The position numbers and the translations under genes are program-made. Shown one piece after another: positions 32,655-42,718 of a DNA stretch of 64,000 nt. The stretch's first letter is position 1; each line of letters starts with the position of its first letter. The notes below the pieces were generated by a model. The model saw nothing but the letters and a program-made list of their open reading frames with translations. It was not told where the DNA came from and searched no databases. Source of the DNA: Tateyamaria omphalii (GTDB lineage: Bacteria > Pseudomonadota > Alphaproteobacteria > Rhodobacterales > Rhodobacteraceae); contig NZ_BMWT01000002.1 of the NCBI RefSeq assembly GCF_014651375.1, positions 873,477-937,476 of the forward strand. The letters run 5' to 3'.

Positions 32655-33299
32655 ATGGCTGGAGAGATTCCTGATCTCGAAGCCCTGGAACGCGCGGGGA
32701 CAGGCAAGGGCGCCGCTCGTCAGGCACGTCGTGCCGGTATGGTTCCGGGGATTGTTTTTGGTGGCGACACAGATCCGCTGCCGATCAATCTGCCCTTCAA
32801 CAAGCTGTTGAAAATGTTGAAAGCTGGTCGCTTTAAGTCGACCCTGTTCAACATGAAAGTCGAAGGCCACGAGGACGTGCGCGTTATCTGCCGCGACGTG
32901 CAGCGCGATGTGGTCAAGGACCTGCCCACACACGTGGACTTCATGCGCCTGCGCCGCACCACCAAGATCAACCTGTTCATCGGTGTTGAAGTGGAAGGCG
33001 AAGATGTTTCGCCCGGCCTGAAAAAGGGCGGCGTGCTGTCCCTGGTCCGCCCCGAGGTGGAACTGGTTGTGACCGCTGGTGACATCCCTGAAAGCATCAG
33101 CATCGACGTCAGCGAAGCCGAAGTTGGCGACAGCATCACCATCTCGTCGGTAACCCTGCCCTCAGGTGCCAAGCCGACCATCGATCGTGACTTCGTGATC
33201 GCGACGATCACCGCGCCATCCGGCCTGCGGTCGTCCGAGAATGAAGAAGGTGGCGAAGGTGAAGCCGAAGAAGCCACCGAAGAGGGTGGTGAAGAATAA
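32655..33299 (+). CDS. rplY: 50S ribosomal protein L25 (Ctc form)
   Basis: This is a 214-residue protein. The N-terminal 5S rRNA-binding domain ([25 protein letters not shown]) and the TL5/CTC C-terminal beta domain ([31 protein letters not shown]) are both present. An acidic Glu-rich tail follows, as is usual in alphaproteobacteria. GGAG stands eight bases before the ATG. A strong terminator follows. Confidence 0.96.
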   Translation: MAGEIPDLEALERAGTGKGAARQARRAGMVPGIVFGGDTDPLPINLPFNKLLKMLKAGRFKSTLFNMKVEGHEDVRVICRDVQRDVVKDLPTHVDFMRLRRTTKINLFIGVEVEGEDVSPGLKKGGVLSLVRPEVELVVTAGDIPESISIDVSEAEVGDSITISSVTLPSGAKPTIDRDFVIATITAPSGLRSSENEEGGEGEAEEATEEGGEE

Positions 33300-33327
33300 A
33301 ACGTCCCACTACGGACCAGTATTGCAG

Positions 33328-33362
33328 GGGCCGCTCCGGATTGGAGCGGCCCTTTTCTTTTG
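33328..33362 (+). terminator. terminator after rplY
   Basis: The ten-pair stem GGGCCGCTCC/GGAGCGGCCC with a five-base loop is followed by TTTTCTTTT. Confidence 0.85.
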
Positions 33363-33456
33363 CCAGTCGGACACTTGGCCCGTTAACAGGGAATGAACCG
33401 CGTCGCACAAAGGTTAATGCTTTCCAGTACGTTAACGGGTTCGAGACCGGGAATAT

Positions 33457-33559
33457 GTGCAGTTTGACGGCGAAATTGTGCAGTTTGCGGAAACTCCCCC
33501 AAACTCCGACGCACAAGACTGGTCAAAATGCGCCGTTTCCCCGCGAAAATGTGCGGTTT
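33457..33559. repeat. two pairs of a short direct repeat before pth
   Basis: GTGCAGTTT occurs at 33457-33465 and 33478-33486. The related GCGCCGTTT (33530-33538) and GTGCGGTTT (33551-33559) form a second pair. Within each pair the spacing is exactly 21 bases, two helical turns, with GCGAAA between the members. The 366 bases between rplY and pth hold no gene, so this may be a protein-binding array. Confidence 0.45.
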
Positions 33560-33665
33560 TGCCCGTCGCACCGTGGAAGACCCTATCGCAAGGTGCCTTT
33601 ACACTTGGCTGGACCCCCCCTGCCCCCTTCCCTATGCTGCGCTGCAACATCACACGGGGGACGGA

Positions 33666-34349
33666 ATGAAGCTCATCGTCGGACTGGGGAATCCGGGCGC
33701 GAAATACGCCCGCAACCGGCATAATATCGGGTTCATGGTTCTGGACCGGATCGCAGCAGATCACGGCTTTCCCGCGTGGAAATCCAAGCACCAGGGCGTT
33801 GTGTCCGAAGGGCGCTTCGGATCGGATCGGGTGGTTCTTCTGAAACCCGAAACCTACATGAACAAATCGGGTGACAGCGTGGGCGCCGCGATGCGGTTCT
33901 ACAAGCTGGAGCCCGAGGATATCATTGTTTTACATGATGAAATTGACCTTGCGCCCGGCAAGGTGCGCTGGAAAGTTGGCGGTGGTCACGCTGGCCACAA
34001 CGGGCTGCGCTCCCTCCATGCACATATCGGCCCGGACTATGCCCGCGTCCGCCTGGGTGTCGGTCACCCCGGCCACAAGGATGCGGTTCCTGGATACGTA
34101 CTCCGCGACTTCCCCAAAGCTGACGAGGCTTGGTTGGACGACGTGATCCGCGGATGTTCAGACGGCGCGTCACATCTCGCGATCGGGGATGGGTCAAAAT
34201 TCATGAACGCCGTGGCACTCCGCACAGCCCCTCCCCGATCGAGTACGAGCAAAGAAAAACAAAAGAAATCAAATGCATCCGAACAGGAGTCCCAAGACAA
34301 ACCTGACACACGATCTCCCCTGCAAAAACTGATGGACCGCTTTTCATGA
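33666..34349 (+). CDS. pth: peptidyl-tRNA hydrolase
   Basis: This 227-residue enzyme releases stalled peptides from tRNA. It begins MKLIVGLGNPGAKYARNRHNIGFMV with the catalytic His at residue 20. It then shows LKPETYMNKSGDSV, VLHDEIDLAPGKVRWKVGGGHAGHNGLRS and a Ser/Lys-rich tail. The ATG at 33666 matches the family start and has GGGGACGGA before it. Its stop overlaps the next gene's start (ATGA). Confidence 0.97.
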   Translation: MKLIVGLGNPGAKYARNRHNIGFMVLDRIAADHGFPAWKSKHQGVVSEGRFGSDRVVLLKPETYMNKSGDSVGAAMRFYKLEPEDIIVLHDEIDLAPGKVRWKVGGGHAGHNGLRSLHAHIGPDYARVRLGVGHPGHKDAVPGYVLRDFPKADEAWLDDVIRGCSDGASHLAIGDGSKFMNAVALRTAPPRSSTSKEKQKKSNASEQESQDKPDTRSPLQKLMDRFS

Positions 34350-35380
34350 CGCTGACCCAAGCCTTTCTGAACCAGTCTGAAACCTGCACCCGTATGGGCT
34401 CTCCACTCATGGGGCGTGTGTTGAAAATCCTGGCAGATCGGTGGGACGAAACCAGCAAATTGGGTCAGAAAATGGCGGAATATCAAGGGGATACCGGGCC
34501 CGCTGGCCACTCCCTTCCACTGCGGATCGGTGGTGGTTTGCACGCCCTTGTCCTACAGGCCAGGGATCCTGACCTGATCGCTGCCTATCCCCCCAACTAC
34601 ACAGATGATGCAACCCTCGAAAGCGCCGTCATCAAAGCCCTGAAAACAAATGAGGATTTCTTCCTCGATTGGACTGTGAACGCGCCTCAGACAAACGAGG
34701 TTCGGCGCAGTGCCGCATTGATCCCCATGGCTCATGTAGCCACCTCATACTTCGACAGGCCCATTGTGCTGTCCGAGCTGGGGGCCAGCGGCGGCTTGAA
34801 CCTGATGTGGGATCACTTCGCGCTCCGGGCAAACGACACCCACTTTGGCCCGCAAGGCGCTGTTTTAACACTGGAACCTGAGTGGTCGGGCCCAGTTCCA
34901 GCTGGTGGTTCTCCACAGATTGTGGATAGGTCAGGTGTCGATCTCAATCCATTGAATCTACAGGATGAAACAGACACACTGCGCCTGCTGTCCTATCTTT
35001 GGGCAGACCAGCCACATCGTGTGGATCTGACGCGCGCGGCCATGTCTGTCCTGACCGCAAAAGTGGAAAAGGGGGATGCCATCGACTGGCTGGAACAACG
35101 TCTTGCCTCGGCGCCCGAGGGGCACATGCACATGATCCAGCATACTGTGGCTTGGCAATACTTTCCCAAGGAAAAACAAGAGCATGGCACGGCGTTGATC
35201 GAAGCCGCCGGCTCACGTGCAACGCCTGAAACACCTATCGCCTGGGTGCAAATGGAGACGGATGGCGACGCGACCGGTGCCGTTGGTGCTGCCCTGACCT
35301 TGCGCCTATGGCCCGGCGATATCACTTTGCACCTTGGTCGTGCCGATTTTCACGGTCGTTGGATCAACTGGGCCGGCTGA
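34346..35380 (+). CDS. DUF2332 family protein
   Basis: This is a 344-residue protein. The blocks SPLMGRVLKILADRW, LPLRIGGGLHALVL, QTNEVRRSAALIP, VLSELGASGGLNLMWDHF and RLLSYLWADQ are those of DUF2332. This family looks methyltransferase-like (ELGASGGLN resembles a SAM-binding loop) but its function is unknown. It is coupled to pth by an ATGA overlap. Confidence 0.85.
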   Translation: MTLTQAFLNQSETCTRMGSPLMGRVLKILADRWDETSKLGQKMAEYQGDTGPAGHSLPLRIGGGLHALVLQARDPDLIAAYPPNYTDDATLESAVIKALKTNEDFFLDWTVNAPQTNEVRRSAALIPMAHVATSYFDRPIVLSELGASGGLNLMWDHFALRANDTHFGPQGAVLTLEPEWSGPVPAGGSPQIVDRSGVDLNPLNLQDETDTLRLLSYLWADQPHRVDLTRAAMSVLTAKVEKGDAIDWLEQRLASAPEGHMHMIQHTVAWQYFPKEKQEHGTALIEAAGSRATPETPIAWVQMETDGDATGAVGAALTLRLWPGDITLHLGRADFHGRWINWAG

Positions 35381-35443
35381 CGCAGGGGCACAATTGCGCA
35401 AGGATGCACGGCTGTGGATAGTTGGCCGAGGTGGAGGATAAAG

Positions 35444-36610
35444 ATGCGAATTGTTCTAAAATGGATAGTCAGAGTAATTGTTGCGTTGACTATAGCTGCC
35501 ATTCTGGTTGCTTTTTGGAAGCGAGAGGAAGTCACGCGACTGCTCGCCGTCAACTCGCTTTTTGACGAAGATCGGATTGTGTCGAATTTCTCCAACATGG
35601 ACGGCGCGTTTCTCCACAGGGAAATTTCAAAGGGCGATGGGCCAACAAGCCCACTGCCCGATGGCGCAGCCATGAAGATGCCTGCCTCATACGAACCTTG
35701 GGTGATCGACCGGACCGTCACATCGGTACTGGTGCTCAAGGACGGCCAAATCGTGCATGAGGCATATTACCAAGGCACAACAACCGACGATCTCCGCATC
35801 AGTTGGTCTGTCGCCAAAAGCTACCTCTCGGCCCTCTTCGGCATTCTGGTAGAGGAAGGTGCCATCACCTCGTTGGATGACCCGGTCACGGACTACGCTC
35901 CCATGCTCAAAGGCGGAGCGTATGACGGCGCAACGATCTGCAATGTTTTACAAATGACCAGCGGCGTCACGTTTGACGAAGACTATCTGGACTATGACAG
36001 TGACATCAACAGGATGGGTCGTGTTCTTGCCCTTGGCGGCAAGATGGATGACTTTGCAGCCGGGCTGACCGAAACCTTTGTTCAACCGGGTGACACGTGG
36101 CAATACACGTCAATAGATACCCACATTGTTGGCATGGTCGCGCGCGGTGCGACAGGGCGTGATATCCCTGATCTGATGGCAGAAAAGCTGATTGTGCCAC
36201 TCGGGCTCGAGCACTCCCCACTCTACCTGACGGACGGAGTCGGCGTCGCCTTCGTACTTGGGGGTCTGAACATCACCACGCGGGACTATGCCCGTTTTGG
36301 GCAAATGATCCTGCAGGACGGCCGTTGGCAAGGACAACAAATCGTGCCCGCTGACTGGATTGCAGCCTCGACCCAGGCCAGCGCGCCAACTGAACCGGGT
36401 CGCATAGGCTACGGATATCAATGGTGGATCCCCGTTGGTGCCGAAGATGGTCAGTTCATGGGGCGTGGTATCTACGGGCAATACCTCTATATCGATCAGC
36501 AGGCGGGTGTCGTGATCGTCACCACAGCGGCTGACCGCAAGTTTCGTGAAGCAGGTGTAAACGAAGCCAACATCGACATGTTCCGCGAGATCGTGGCGGC
36601 AACGGAGTGA
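35444..36610 (+). CDS. membrane-anchored serine hydrolase, class C beta-lactamase family
   Basis: This is a 388-residue protein. An N-terminal membrane segment (IVLKWIVRVIVALTIAAILVAF) anchors the enzyme outside the cytoplasm. The S-x-x-K motif is WSVAKSYLSALFG near residue 128 and the second motif YTS is in WQYTSIDTHIVG. The sequence resembles 6-aminohexanoate-dimer hydrolases and related esterases more than true beta-lactamases. GGAGG precedes the ATG. The substrate is unknown. Confidence 0.85.
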   Translation: MRIVLKWIVRVIVALTIAAILVAFWKREEVTRLLAVNSLFDEDRIVSNFSNMDGAFLHREISKGDGPTSPLPDGAAMKMPASYEPWVIDRTVTSVLVLKDGQIVHEAYYQGTTTDDLRISWSVAKSYLSALFGILVEEGAITSLDDPVTDYAPMLKGGAYDGATICNVLQMTSGVTFDEDYLDYDSDINRMGRVLALGGKMDDFAAGLTETFVQPGDTWQYTSIDTHIVGMVARGATGRDIPDLMAEKLIVPLGLEHSPLYLTDGVGVAFVLGGLNITTRDYARFGQMILQDGRWQGQQIVPADWIAASTQASAPTEPGRIGYGYQWWIPVGAEDGQFMGRGIYGQYLYIDQQAGVVIVTTAADRKFREAGVNEANIDMFREIVAATE

Positions 36611-36613
36611 GAC

Positions 36614-36982
36614 ATGGAACCGGATGAAAGCGTCAACGTTCTGGGCACTGAACTACAGGTTTGCGGCATAGACCCTGTCACCGGCTTTTTTCGGGACGGA
36701 CACTGCAACACCTGCGCCGCCGACCAAGGCAGCCACACGGTCTGCGCCGTCATGACAGCAGAGTTCCTCGCTTACTCCAAATATGTGGGCAACGACCTGA
36801 GCACCCCGCGGCCTGAATACCGTTTTGCTGGCCTTAAGCCGGGCGACAGTTGGTGCCTGTGCGCCTCCCGCTTCTTGCAAGCCCATGATGAGGGATGCGC
36901 ACCGCAAGTGAATTTGAAGGCGACGCATCAACGCGCCCTCGACGTTGTTTCACTTGAAGTGCTGACCAGCTACGCGGTCTGA
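36614..36982 (+). CDS. DUF2237 family protein
   Basis: This 122-residue Cys-rich protein covers the DUF2237 domain end to end. It has NVLGTELQVCGIDPVTGFFRDGHCNT, then HTVCAVMTAEFLAYSKYVGNDLSTPRPEYRFAGLKPGDSWCLCASR and finally CAPQVNLKATH. The conserved Cys and His residues suggest metal binding, but no function is established. It starts three bases after the serine hydrolase gene. Confidence 0.88.
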   Translation: MEPDESVNVLGTELQVCGIDPVTGFFRDGHCNTCAADQGSHTVCAVMTAEFLAYSKYVGNDLSTPRPEYRFAGLKPGDSWCLCASRFLQAHDEGCAPQVNLKATHQRALDVVSLEVLTSYAV

Positions 36983-36986
36983 GCAA

Positions 36987-38234
36987 TCACTCGACGTTGC
37001 GCCCTTCAGGCCCAGACATGTCAAAGCCCAAGTGGCGTGCGACTGTGAAAATATCCTTATCCCCGCGCCCACACATGTTCATGCAGATGATGTGGTCGGA
37101 CAGAAGCTCCGGCGCGATTTTCATCACATGTGCCAGTGCGTGGCTTGGTTCGAGTGCTGGGATGATCCCTTCTGTCGTACAGCACAGCTGAAATGCTTCC
37201 AGCGCTTCGACATCCGTGATCGACACATATTCTGCCCGCCCAATGTCATGCAGCCATGCGTGTTCTGGCCCAATACCCGGATAATCGAGGCCTGCTGAGA
37301 TCGAGAACCCTTCCAGAATCTGACCATCATCGTCTTGCAACAGGTAGGTACGGTTGCCGTGTAAGACACCGGGGCGTCCGCCGGTCAGTGATGCACAATG
37401 CTCCATTTTGGCATTCACACCCTTGCCACCCGCTTCGACACCGATGATCCCAACCTCTTTTTCATCGAGGAATGGGAAGAACAGCCCCATTGCATTTGAA
37501 CCGCCGCCGATAGCGGCGATGACAGTGTCAGGGAACCGCCCTTCGGCTTCGACCATCTGCTCGCGCACTTCCTTGCCAATAATGCTTTGGAAATCTCGAA
37601 CCATGGCCGGATACGGGTGCGGACCAGCCACCGTTCCAATGCAGTAGAACGTGTCACGTACGTTTGTGACCCAATCGCGCAAGGCGTCGTTCATCGCATC
37701 CTTCAGAGTACCACGGCCCGACGTCACCGGGATTACTTCTGCTCCCAGCAGTTTCATGCGGAACACGTTGGGAGCCTGACGTTCAACGTCATGTGCGCCC
37801 ATGTAGACAACGCATTTCAACCCGAATTTCGCGCACACGGTGGCCGTCGCAACGCCGTGTTGCCCTGCCCCGGTTTCGGCGATGATCCGAGTCTTGCCCA
37901 TACGACGGGCCAGGATGATCTGGCCCAGCACATTGTTGATCTTGTGTGCGCCGGTATGGTTAAGCTCGTCGCGCTTCATGTAAATCTTGGCACCGCCCAA
38001 ATGCTCGGTCAGGCGCTCTGCAAAATAGAGCGGGCTTGGACGGCCAACATAGTGCTTCCACAAATGATCCATCTCGGCCCAGAAGCTGTCATCGGTTTTG
38101 GCCTTCTCGTATTCCTCCTCCAGCGACAGGATCAGCGGCATCAGCGTCTCGGACACGAATCGTCCGCCAAAATCGCCGAAGCGGCCGTTTTCGTCCGGGC
38201 CGGTCATGAAGGAATTGAAAAGATCGTTGGCCAT
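36987..38234 (-). CDS. trpB: tryptophan synthase beta subunit
   Basis: This 415-residue PLP enzyme condenses indole and serine. Visible are [38 protein letters not shown] with the PLP Lys near residue 100 and [14 protein letters not shown]. The PLP-phosphate loop [11 protein letters not shown] is near residue 245. It follows trpF by 57 bases in the same operon; trpA is elsewhere (23289). Confidence 0.97.
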   Translation of the reverse strand: MANDLFNSFMTGPDENGRFGDFGGRFVSETLMPLILSLEEEYEKAKTDDSFWAEMDHLWKHYVGRPSPLYFAERLTEHLGGAKIYMKRDELNHTGAHKINNVLGQIILARRMGKTRIIAETGAGQHGVATATVCAKFGLKCVVYMGAHDVERQAPNVFRMKLLGAEVIPVTSGRGTLKDAMNDALRDWVTNVRDTFYCIGTVAGPHPYPAMVRDFQSIIGKEVREQMVEAEGRFPDTVIAAIGGGSNAMGLFFPFLDEKEVGIIGVEAGGKGVNAKMEHCASLTGGRPGVLHGNRTYLLQDDDGQILEGFSISAGLDYPGIGPEHAWLHDIGRAEYVSITDVEALEAFQLCCTTEGIIPALEPSHALAHVMKIAPELLSDHIICMNMCGRGDKDIFTVARHLGFDMSGPEGRNVE

Positions 38235-38291
38235 CGCACACCTCGTTTGCAGAGCCTTTGACCTAGCGGGGTTAGTGGGCCGGGTAAAGGG

Positions 38292-38939
38292 TCAGCTAAC
38301 AGCGTGTGCCGCGGCCATAAAGTCGCGGATCAGTGCAGAATCCTTTTGCCCCGGCGCAGTTTCGACTGCAGAACTCAAATCAATCTGCCGCGCACCTGTC
38401 GCAGCGACAGCTTGTGCGACATTGTCCCGGGTCAACCCGCCGGCCAACATCCATGGCACAGGCCAGCGCCTCCCTGAGATCAGTCTCCAGTCAAATGTTT
38501 GCCCGTTGCCACCGGGTCGGTCAGCGTCTTTCGGGGCCTTTGTGTCTACCAGGATCTGGTCGGCCACTCGGACGTAAGCGTCGAGGGAAGCCAGATCAGA
38601 TGCATCTGCCACTCCGACCGCCTTCATTACCGGCAAACCATAGCGGTCCTTGATTTGTGTCACGCGCTCAGGAGTCTCGCGGCCATGCAGTTGCAACATG
38701 TCCAACGGAACAGTCTCGATCAGCTCATCCAGAAAGGCATCATGTGGATCGACAACAAGAGCGACCTTGGCAACACCGGGTGGCACATCCAGTGCCAGGG
38801 ATCGGGCCTTTTTAAGGGTCACATTTCGTGGAGACTTGGGAAAAAAGACAAAGCCGATGTAAGTCGCGCCAGCTTCCACGGCGGCAGACACGTGTTCAGG
38901 GCGGCTCAGGCCGCAAATCTTCACAGACAGATCTGACAT
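38292..38939 (-). CDS. trpF: phosphoribosylanthranilate isomerase
   Basis: This is a 215-residue TIM barrel. It begins [13 protein letters not shown] with the catalytic Cys near residue 9. It then shows [40 protein letters not shown] (catalytic Asp) and [13 protein letters not shown]. It is the third step of the tryptophan branch, upstream of trpB. Confidence 0.96.
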   Translation of the reverse strand: MSDLSVKICGLSRPEHVSAAVEAGATYIGFVFFPKSPRNVTLKKARSLALDVPPGVAKVALVVDPHDAFLDELIETVPLDMLQLHGRETPERVTQIKDRYGLPVMKAVGVADASDLASLDAYVRVADQILVDTKAPKDADRPGGNGQTFDWRLISGRRWPVPWMLAGGLTRDNVAQAVAATGARQIDLSSAVETAPGQKDSALIRDFMAAAHAVS

Positions 38940-38948
38940 AAAACAGGC

Positions 38949-39299
38949 TTAGCTGGCTTCATCCAGAAGAGCCAGCACCTCATCTTTGCCTTCATGCTTT
39001 TCTGACTTCAGACGCTTTACTTCGCGTCCCAGCCGGCGAACTTCTCTGGCATTGCGCGAATTCTCTGCACGGACAGCGTGTTCTCGCATCCACTCCCATA
39101 CGAACCCAACCAACAAGCCTGCGACGATGCCGCCGAAAATGACCACGAACAGCGGCAATTCAACGGTTGGGGCAACAGCGAACAGACCAGCAATCTCAGT
39201 CGGCAGCAATTTGAGGGTCACCATACCACGGTTGGCCAGCGCAACGGCAATCAAAGCCACCGCAAAGACGGCAATGCAAGCATAGCGAATGTAACGCAT
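38949..39299 (-). CDS. LapA domain protein (DUF1049)
   Basis: This is a 116-residue protein with two membrane segments (YACIAVFAVALIAVALANRG and PLFVVIFGGIVAGLLVGFVWEW) followed by a basic coiled coil. LapA proteins take part in lipopolysaccharide assembly control. Its ATG shares a base with the ihfB stop (TGATG), so it is translated with ihfB. Confidence 0.88.
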   Translation of the reverse strand: MRYIRYACIAVFAVALIAVALANRGMVTLKLLPTEIAGLFAVAPTVELPLFVVIFGGIVAGLLVGFVWEWMREHAVRAENSRNAREVRRLGREVKRLKSEKHEGKDEVLALLDEAS

Positions 39300-39583
39300 C
39301 AGGCTTTCCCGTTTAGACGATCACGCAGCAGTTTACCCGTCTTGAAAAAAGGCACGTGCTTTTCTTCAACTTCCACGGTTTCTCCGGTGCGTGGGTTCCG
39401 GCCAGTGCGCGCATCTCGTTTCTTAACCGAAAACGCGCCAAAGCCGCGCAACTCAACCCGATCACCGCGCGCCATCGCGTTAGTCACTTCGTCGAATATG
39501 GTATTTACGATCCTCTCCACATCTCGTTGATACAGGTGTGGATTTTCATCCGCGATCTTCTGGATCAGCTCTGATCGGATCAT
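39299..39583 (-). CDS. ihfB: integration host factor beta subunit
   Basis: This 94-residue HU-family protein carries the DNA-binding arm: [45 protein letters not shown]. The Pro at the arm tip is present. The start [30 protein letters not shown] is typical of the beta subunit. With IhfA it bends DNA in recombination, replication and transcription. It follows rpsA, the usual order. Confidence 0.96.
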   Translation of the reverse strand: MIRSELIQKIADENPHLYQRDVERIVNTIFDEVTNAMARGDRVELRGFGAFSVKKRDARTGRNPRTGETVEVEEKHVPFFKTGKLLRDRLNGKA

Positions 39584-39797
39584 TCTAAATACCTCCCGAG
39601 AGACTCGGTTTTTTATCTCTTAGCGTCCGGTAACTATAGGAACAAACGGGCCTTTCGGGAATAGGCCCATTCTGGGGGAAGCCGCTTTTTTTAGTGCCAG
39701 AACAGGGCCGTGGCACGAAAATCAGCGTCGATCCGCTGCCACGTCCAGCGATGCAGCATTATGCACAGGCAAACCGCCGGATGATTCGACAAAGCAA

Positions 39798-39819
39798 AAG
39801 GGGCCCCGAAGGGCCCCTT
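39798..39819 (-). terminator. terminator after rpsA
   Basis: The nine-pair stem AAGGGGCCC/GGGCCCCTT has a four-base loop. On the minus strand it is followed by TTGCTTTG. It lies about 30 bases after the rpsA stop. Confidence 0.75.
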
Positions 39820-39845
39820 AACACTTGCACCATACAAGCGTATTC

Positions 39846-41522
39846 TTACTCGTCGCCTTTCAGAGCAGCGCCGAGGATGTCGCCCAGCGATGCGCCGCTG
39901 TCGGACGAACCGTATTGTTCCACGGCCTCTTTCTCTTCGGCGATTTCGCGCGCTTTGATCGAAACACCCAAACGGCGTGTCTTGCTATCGATGTTGGTGA
40001 TGCGAACGTCAACCTTGTCACCGACCGAGAAGCGCTCGGGGCGCTGTTCGGCACGGTCACGCGACAGGTCGGAGCGGCGGATGAAGGACTTCATGCCTTC
40101 GTACTCCACTTCGACACCACCGTCTTCGATGGCTGTCACTTCCACTGTCACGATCGAGCCACGCTTCACGCCGCCCACGGCTTCGGCAAACTTGTCGCCG
40201 CCAACCGCCTTGATCGAGAGCGAGATGCGCTCTTTCTCGACGTCAACCTCGGACACAACCGCGTGGACCATGTCGCCCTTGCGGTAATCCTGGATGGCTT
40301 CCTCGCCACGCTGGTCCCAGCTGAGGTCGGACAGGTGCACCATGCCGTCGATGTCGCCTTCGAGGCCAACAAACAGACCGAATTCGGTGATGTTCTTGAC
40401 TTCGCCTTCGACCTCTGTGCCCTCGGGATGCGTTTCTGCAAACACTTCCCATGGGTTGCGCATGGTCTGCTTGAGGCCCAGAGAAACGCGGCGCTTGGAG
40501 CCGTCGATTTCCAGAACCATGACCTCAACCTCCTGCGAGGTGGACACGATTTTGCCGGGGTGCACGTTCTTTTTGGTCCAGGACATTTCGGACACGTGAA
40601 CCAGACCTTCGACGCCAGGCTCCAGCTCGACGAACGCACCGTAGTCGGTGATGTTCGTGACGCGGCCTGTGTGGGTGCTTTCCAGCGGGTACTTGGCGGC
40701 CACCAGATCCCATGGATCTTCCTGCAGCTGCTTCATGCCCAAGGAGATGCGGTGCGTCTCTTTGTTGATCTTGATGACCTGCACCTTGATCGTCTCACCG
40801 ATGGTGAGGATCTCGGACGGGTGGTTCACGCGGCGCCATGCCATGTCTGTGACGTGCAGCAGACCGTCAACGCCGCCCAGATCAACGAACGCGCCGTATT
40901 CGGTGATGTTCTTGACGACACCGTCCACGTTCTGGCCTTCGGTCAGGTTGCCGATGACTTCAGCACGCTGTTCAGCGCGCGATTCTTCGAGGATCGCACG
41001 ACGCGACACAACGATGTTGCCACGGCGACGGTCCATTTTCAGGATCTGGAAGGGCTGCTTCAGACCCATCAGCGGGCCAGCGTCACGCACGGGGCGGACA
41101 TCAACTTGCGAACCGGGCAGGAAGGCCACGGCACCGCCAAGATCGACGGTGAAGCCACCTTTGACGCGGCCAAAGATTGCACCCTCTACACGAGCGTCGT
41201 CGGCATAAGCTTTTTCCAAGCGATCCCAGGCTTCTTCACGGCGGGCCATCTCGCGCGAGATGACTGCTTCGCCACGGGCGTTCTCGGCCGCGCGCAGGTA
41301 AACTTCGACCTCGTCGCCAACAGAGATTTCGGGCGCTTCGCCAGGATTTGCGAATTCTTTGAGCTCGACGCGGCCTTCCATCTTGTAGCCTACGTCGATG
41401 ATGGCTTGGCCTGCCTCGATGGCGAGAACCTTACCTTTGACAACTGACCCCTCTTCGGGTGTGTCCATTTCGAAGCTTTCTTGCAGGAGGGCTTCGAATT
41501 CCTCCATCATTTTATCAGCCAT
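39846..41522 (-). CDS. rpsA: 30S ribosomal protein S1
   Basis: This 558-residue protein has six S1 RNA-binding repeats, e.g. GSVVKGKVLAIEAGQAIIDVGYKMEGRV, GAIFGRVKGGFTVDLGGAVAFLPGS, VDGVVKNITEYGAFVDLGGVDGLLHVTDMAW, and a near copy of the latter at VTNITDYGAFVELEPGVEGLVHVSEMSW. It unfolds mRNA leaders on the 30S subunit. It begins an rpsA-ihfB-lapA-trpF-trpB run on the minus strand. Confidence 0.97.
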   Translation of the reverse strand: MADKMMEEFEALLQESFEMDTPEEGSVVKGKVLAIEAGQAIIDVGYKMEGRVELKEFANPGEAPEISVGDEVEVYLRAAENARGEAVISREMARREEAWDRLEKAYADDARVEGAIFGRVKGGFTVDLGGAVAFLPGSQVDVRPVRDAGPLMGLKQPFQILKMDRRRGNIVVSRRAILEESRAEQRAEVIGNLTEGQNVDGVVKNITEYGAFVDLGGVDGLLHVTDMAWRRVNHPSEILTIGETIKVQVIKINKETHRISLGMKQLQEDPWDLVAAKYPLESTHTGRVTNITDYGAFVELEPGVEGLVHVSEMSWTKKNVHPGKIVSTSQEVEVMVLEIDGSKRRVSLGLKQTMRNPWEVFAETHPEGTEVEGEVKNITEFGLFVGLEGDIDGMVHLSDLSWDQRGEEAIQDYRKGDMVHAVVSEVDVEKERISLSIKAVGGDKFAEAVGGVKRGSIVTVEVTAIEDGGVEVEYEGMKSFIRRSDLSRDRAEQRPERFSVGDKVDVRITNIDSKTRRLGVSIKAREIAEEKEAVEQYGSSDSGASLGDILGAALKGDE

Positions 41523-41963
41523 GTGGCGTCGTTTTCCTAACTATGTTCAGTTTTGCGGGCCGCGCGGTTGTCTCCGCCGGTCTTGTCAAGTTGAGCTATT
41601 GGCCGATACGACACTTTGGAACAAACGAGTTAAGGGCCACCGATGAACCGGGGCCCTGCATTATCTCGTGACTCGTCACGCCGTATCAACGGGCGCGGTA
41701 TAGATCAGCTTTGTCAAAGTGACAAGCCGCATCGCAAGCCTGCCTTTCGAAGGAACTCTATCCCTGTTTTGACACCCACAGGTTCCGGCAAGCCAATCAA
41801 AATTAACACCTATTTAACAAGCAAGAGAGAATTGACAACAAGTTGTTAAAGTCATATTGACTACACTTATGGGTGGCATTGAACTTCGCCCTGCACGGAT
41901 TAAGGGGCAATTTCACCGCGCGCCCCTAGCAAAATTCTCATTTGGACTACCTGGGGGCATGGA
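41523..41963. other. intergenic region between rpsA and a divergent gene
   Basis: No gene was recognised in these 441 bases; short open frames here lack family features. The region should hold the rpsA promoter. At 41837-41847 there is an 11-base palindrome AACAAGTTGTT overlapping a TTGACA (41832-41837), a possible regulated promoter for the plus-strand gene at 41964. No good -10 box was found at the usual distance. Confidence 0.4.
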
Positions 41964-42599
41964 ATGGACTTTTACGAATCCGGTTTCGAACCAGATAACA
42001 ATGACTTTTCAAGCGACTACAGCAGCATCGGGTCTTCCAAGAGCAATTCTTCGACTGCGAGACTAGCCACAATTCACCGAAACAACGTCGTTCCTTTCAA
42101 GCAAGTTGCGAGCCGAGGGTACGAGCCCCAGCGTGCAGGCGCTAAGAGACTAAATGACACACCTGGTCCTGATACCGGCGATGATCTTTGGGCACGCGAT
42201 GTGTTCCTCATTTGCCCAAAAGGATCGATGACACCATCAATGTTGGCCGAGCTGTCTGACAGCATGCAATCACTGACAATACTGAACCAGCAATTGTCAT
42301 CCGCCCTGCAGTTGGCGGCACATTGTGATGGGGCCGAAACACTGCTTGCCGTTGATCTCGATATGATGCCAGATCTTGAGCAGACCATCGCCGGTCTCGC
42401 GAGCCTTCGGGAAACCAATAATACGCTTGCCATTCTGATTATGTCCCGTTCGTTTGTTCAAACGGATTTGCATCCACAGCACTCCTACATAGCAGACGCA
42501 AGCTTGCGATTGCCCGCGACAAAGTACGAGACATCGGTTGCTCTGCACTTTGCCGTGACAAACGCATTCTTCCGGACAACGTATGACAGTGACGCCTAA
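41964..42599 (+). CDS. degenerate receiver-like protein, unknown function
   Basis: This is a 211-residue protein. After a disordered Ser/Asp-rich N-terminus (about 1-70), residues 75-205 have the alternating strand-helix order of CheY-like receivers. The strand LLAVDLDMMP resembles the phospho-acceptor strand and LAILIMSRS the Ser/Thr strand. ASLRLPAT replaces the usual Lys-Pro turn. No output domain is present. The assignment is tentative; it may act as a scaffold or adaptor. No ribosome-binding site stands out. Confidence 0.5.
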   Translation: MDFYESGFEPDNNDFSSDYSSIGSSKSNSSTARLATIHRNNVVPFKQVASRGYEPQRAGAKRLNDTPGPDTGDDLWARDVFLICPKGSMTPSMLAELSDSMQSLTILNQQLSSALQLAAHCDGAETLLAVDLDMMPDLEQTIAGLASLRETNNTLAILIMSRSFVQTDLHPQHSYIADASLRLPATKYETSVALHFAVTNAFFRTTYDSDA

Positions 42600-42718
42600 G
42601 AACCGCGCATGACTGCTAAACGACCGGAGGCGCGATTTGATGCCGATTTTTTGTTGTCGAAATGACTGCACGTTGACTACAACGTTTGAATGCGATGATG
42701 TAATGTTATAGGTGAACC

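Noticed and set aside
39825-41447. 540-codon open frame on the plus strand opposite rpsA
   Set aside because: It is the mirror of a highly biased ribosomal gene; the S1 repeats on the minus strand are decisive.
41857-42066. Short open frame before the receiver-like gene
   Set aside because: It overlaps the longer gene at 41964 in another frame and shows no family features.
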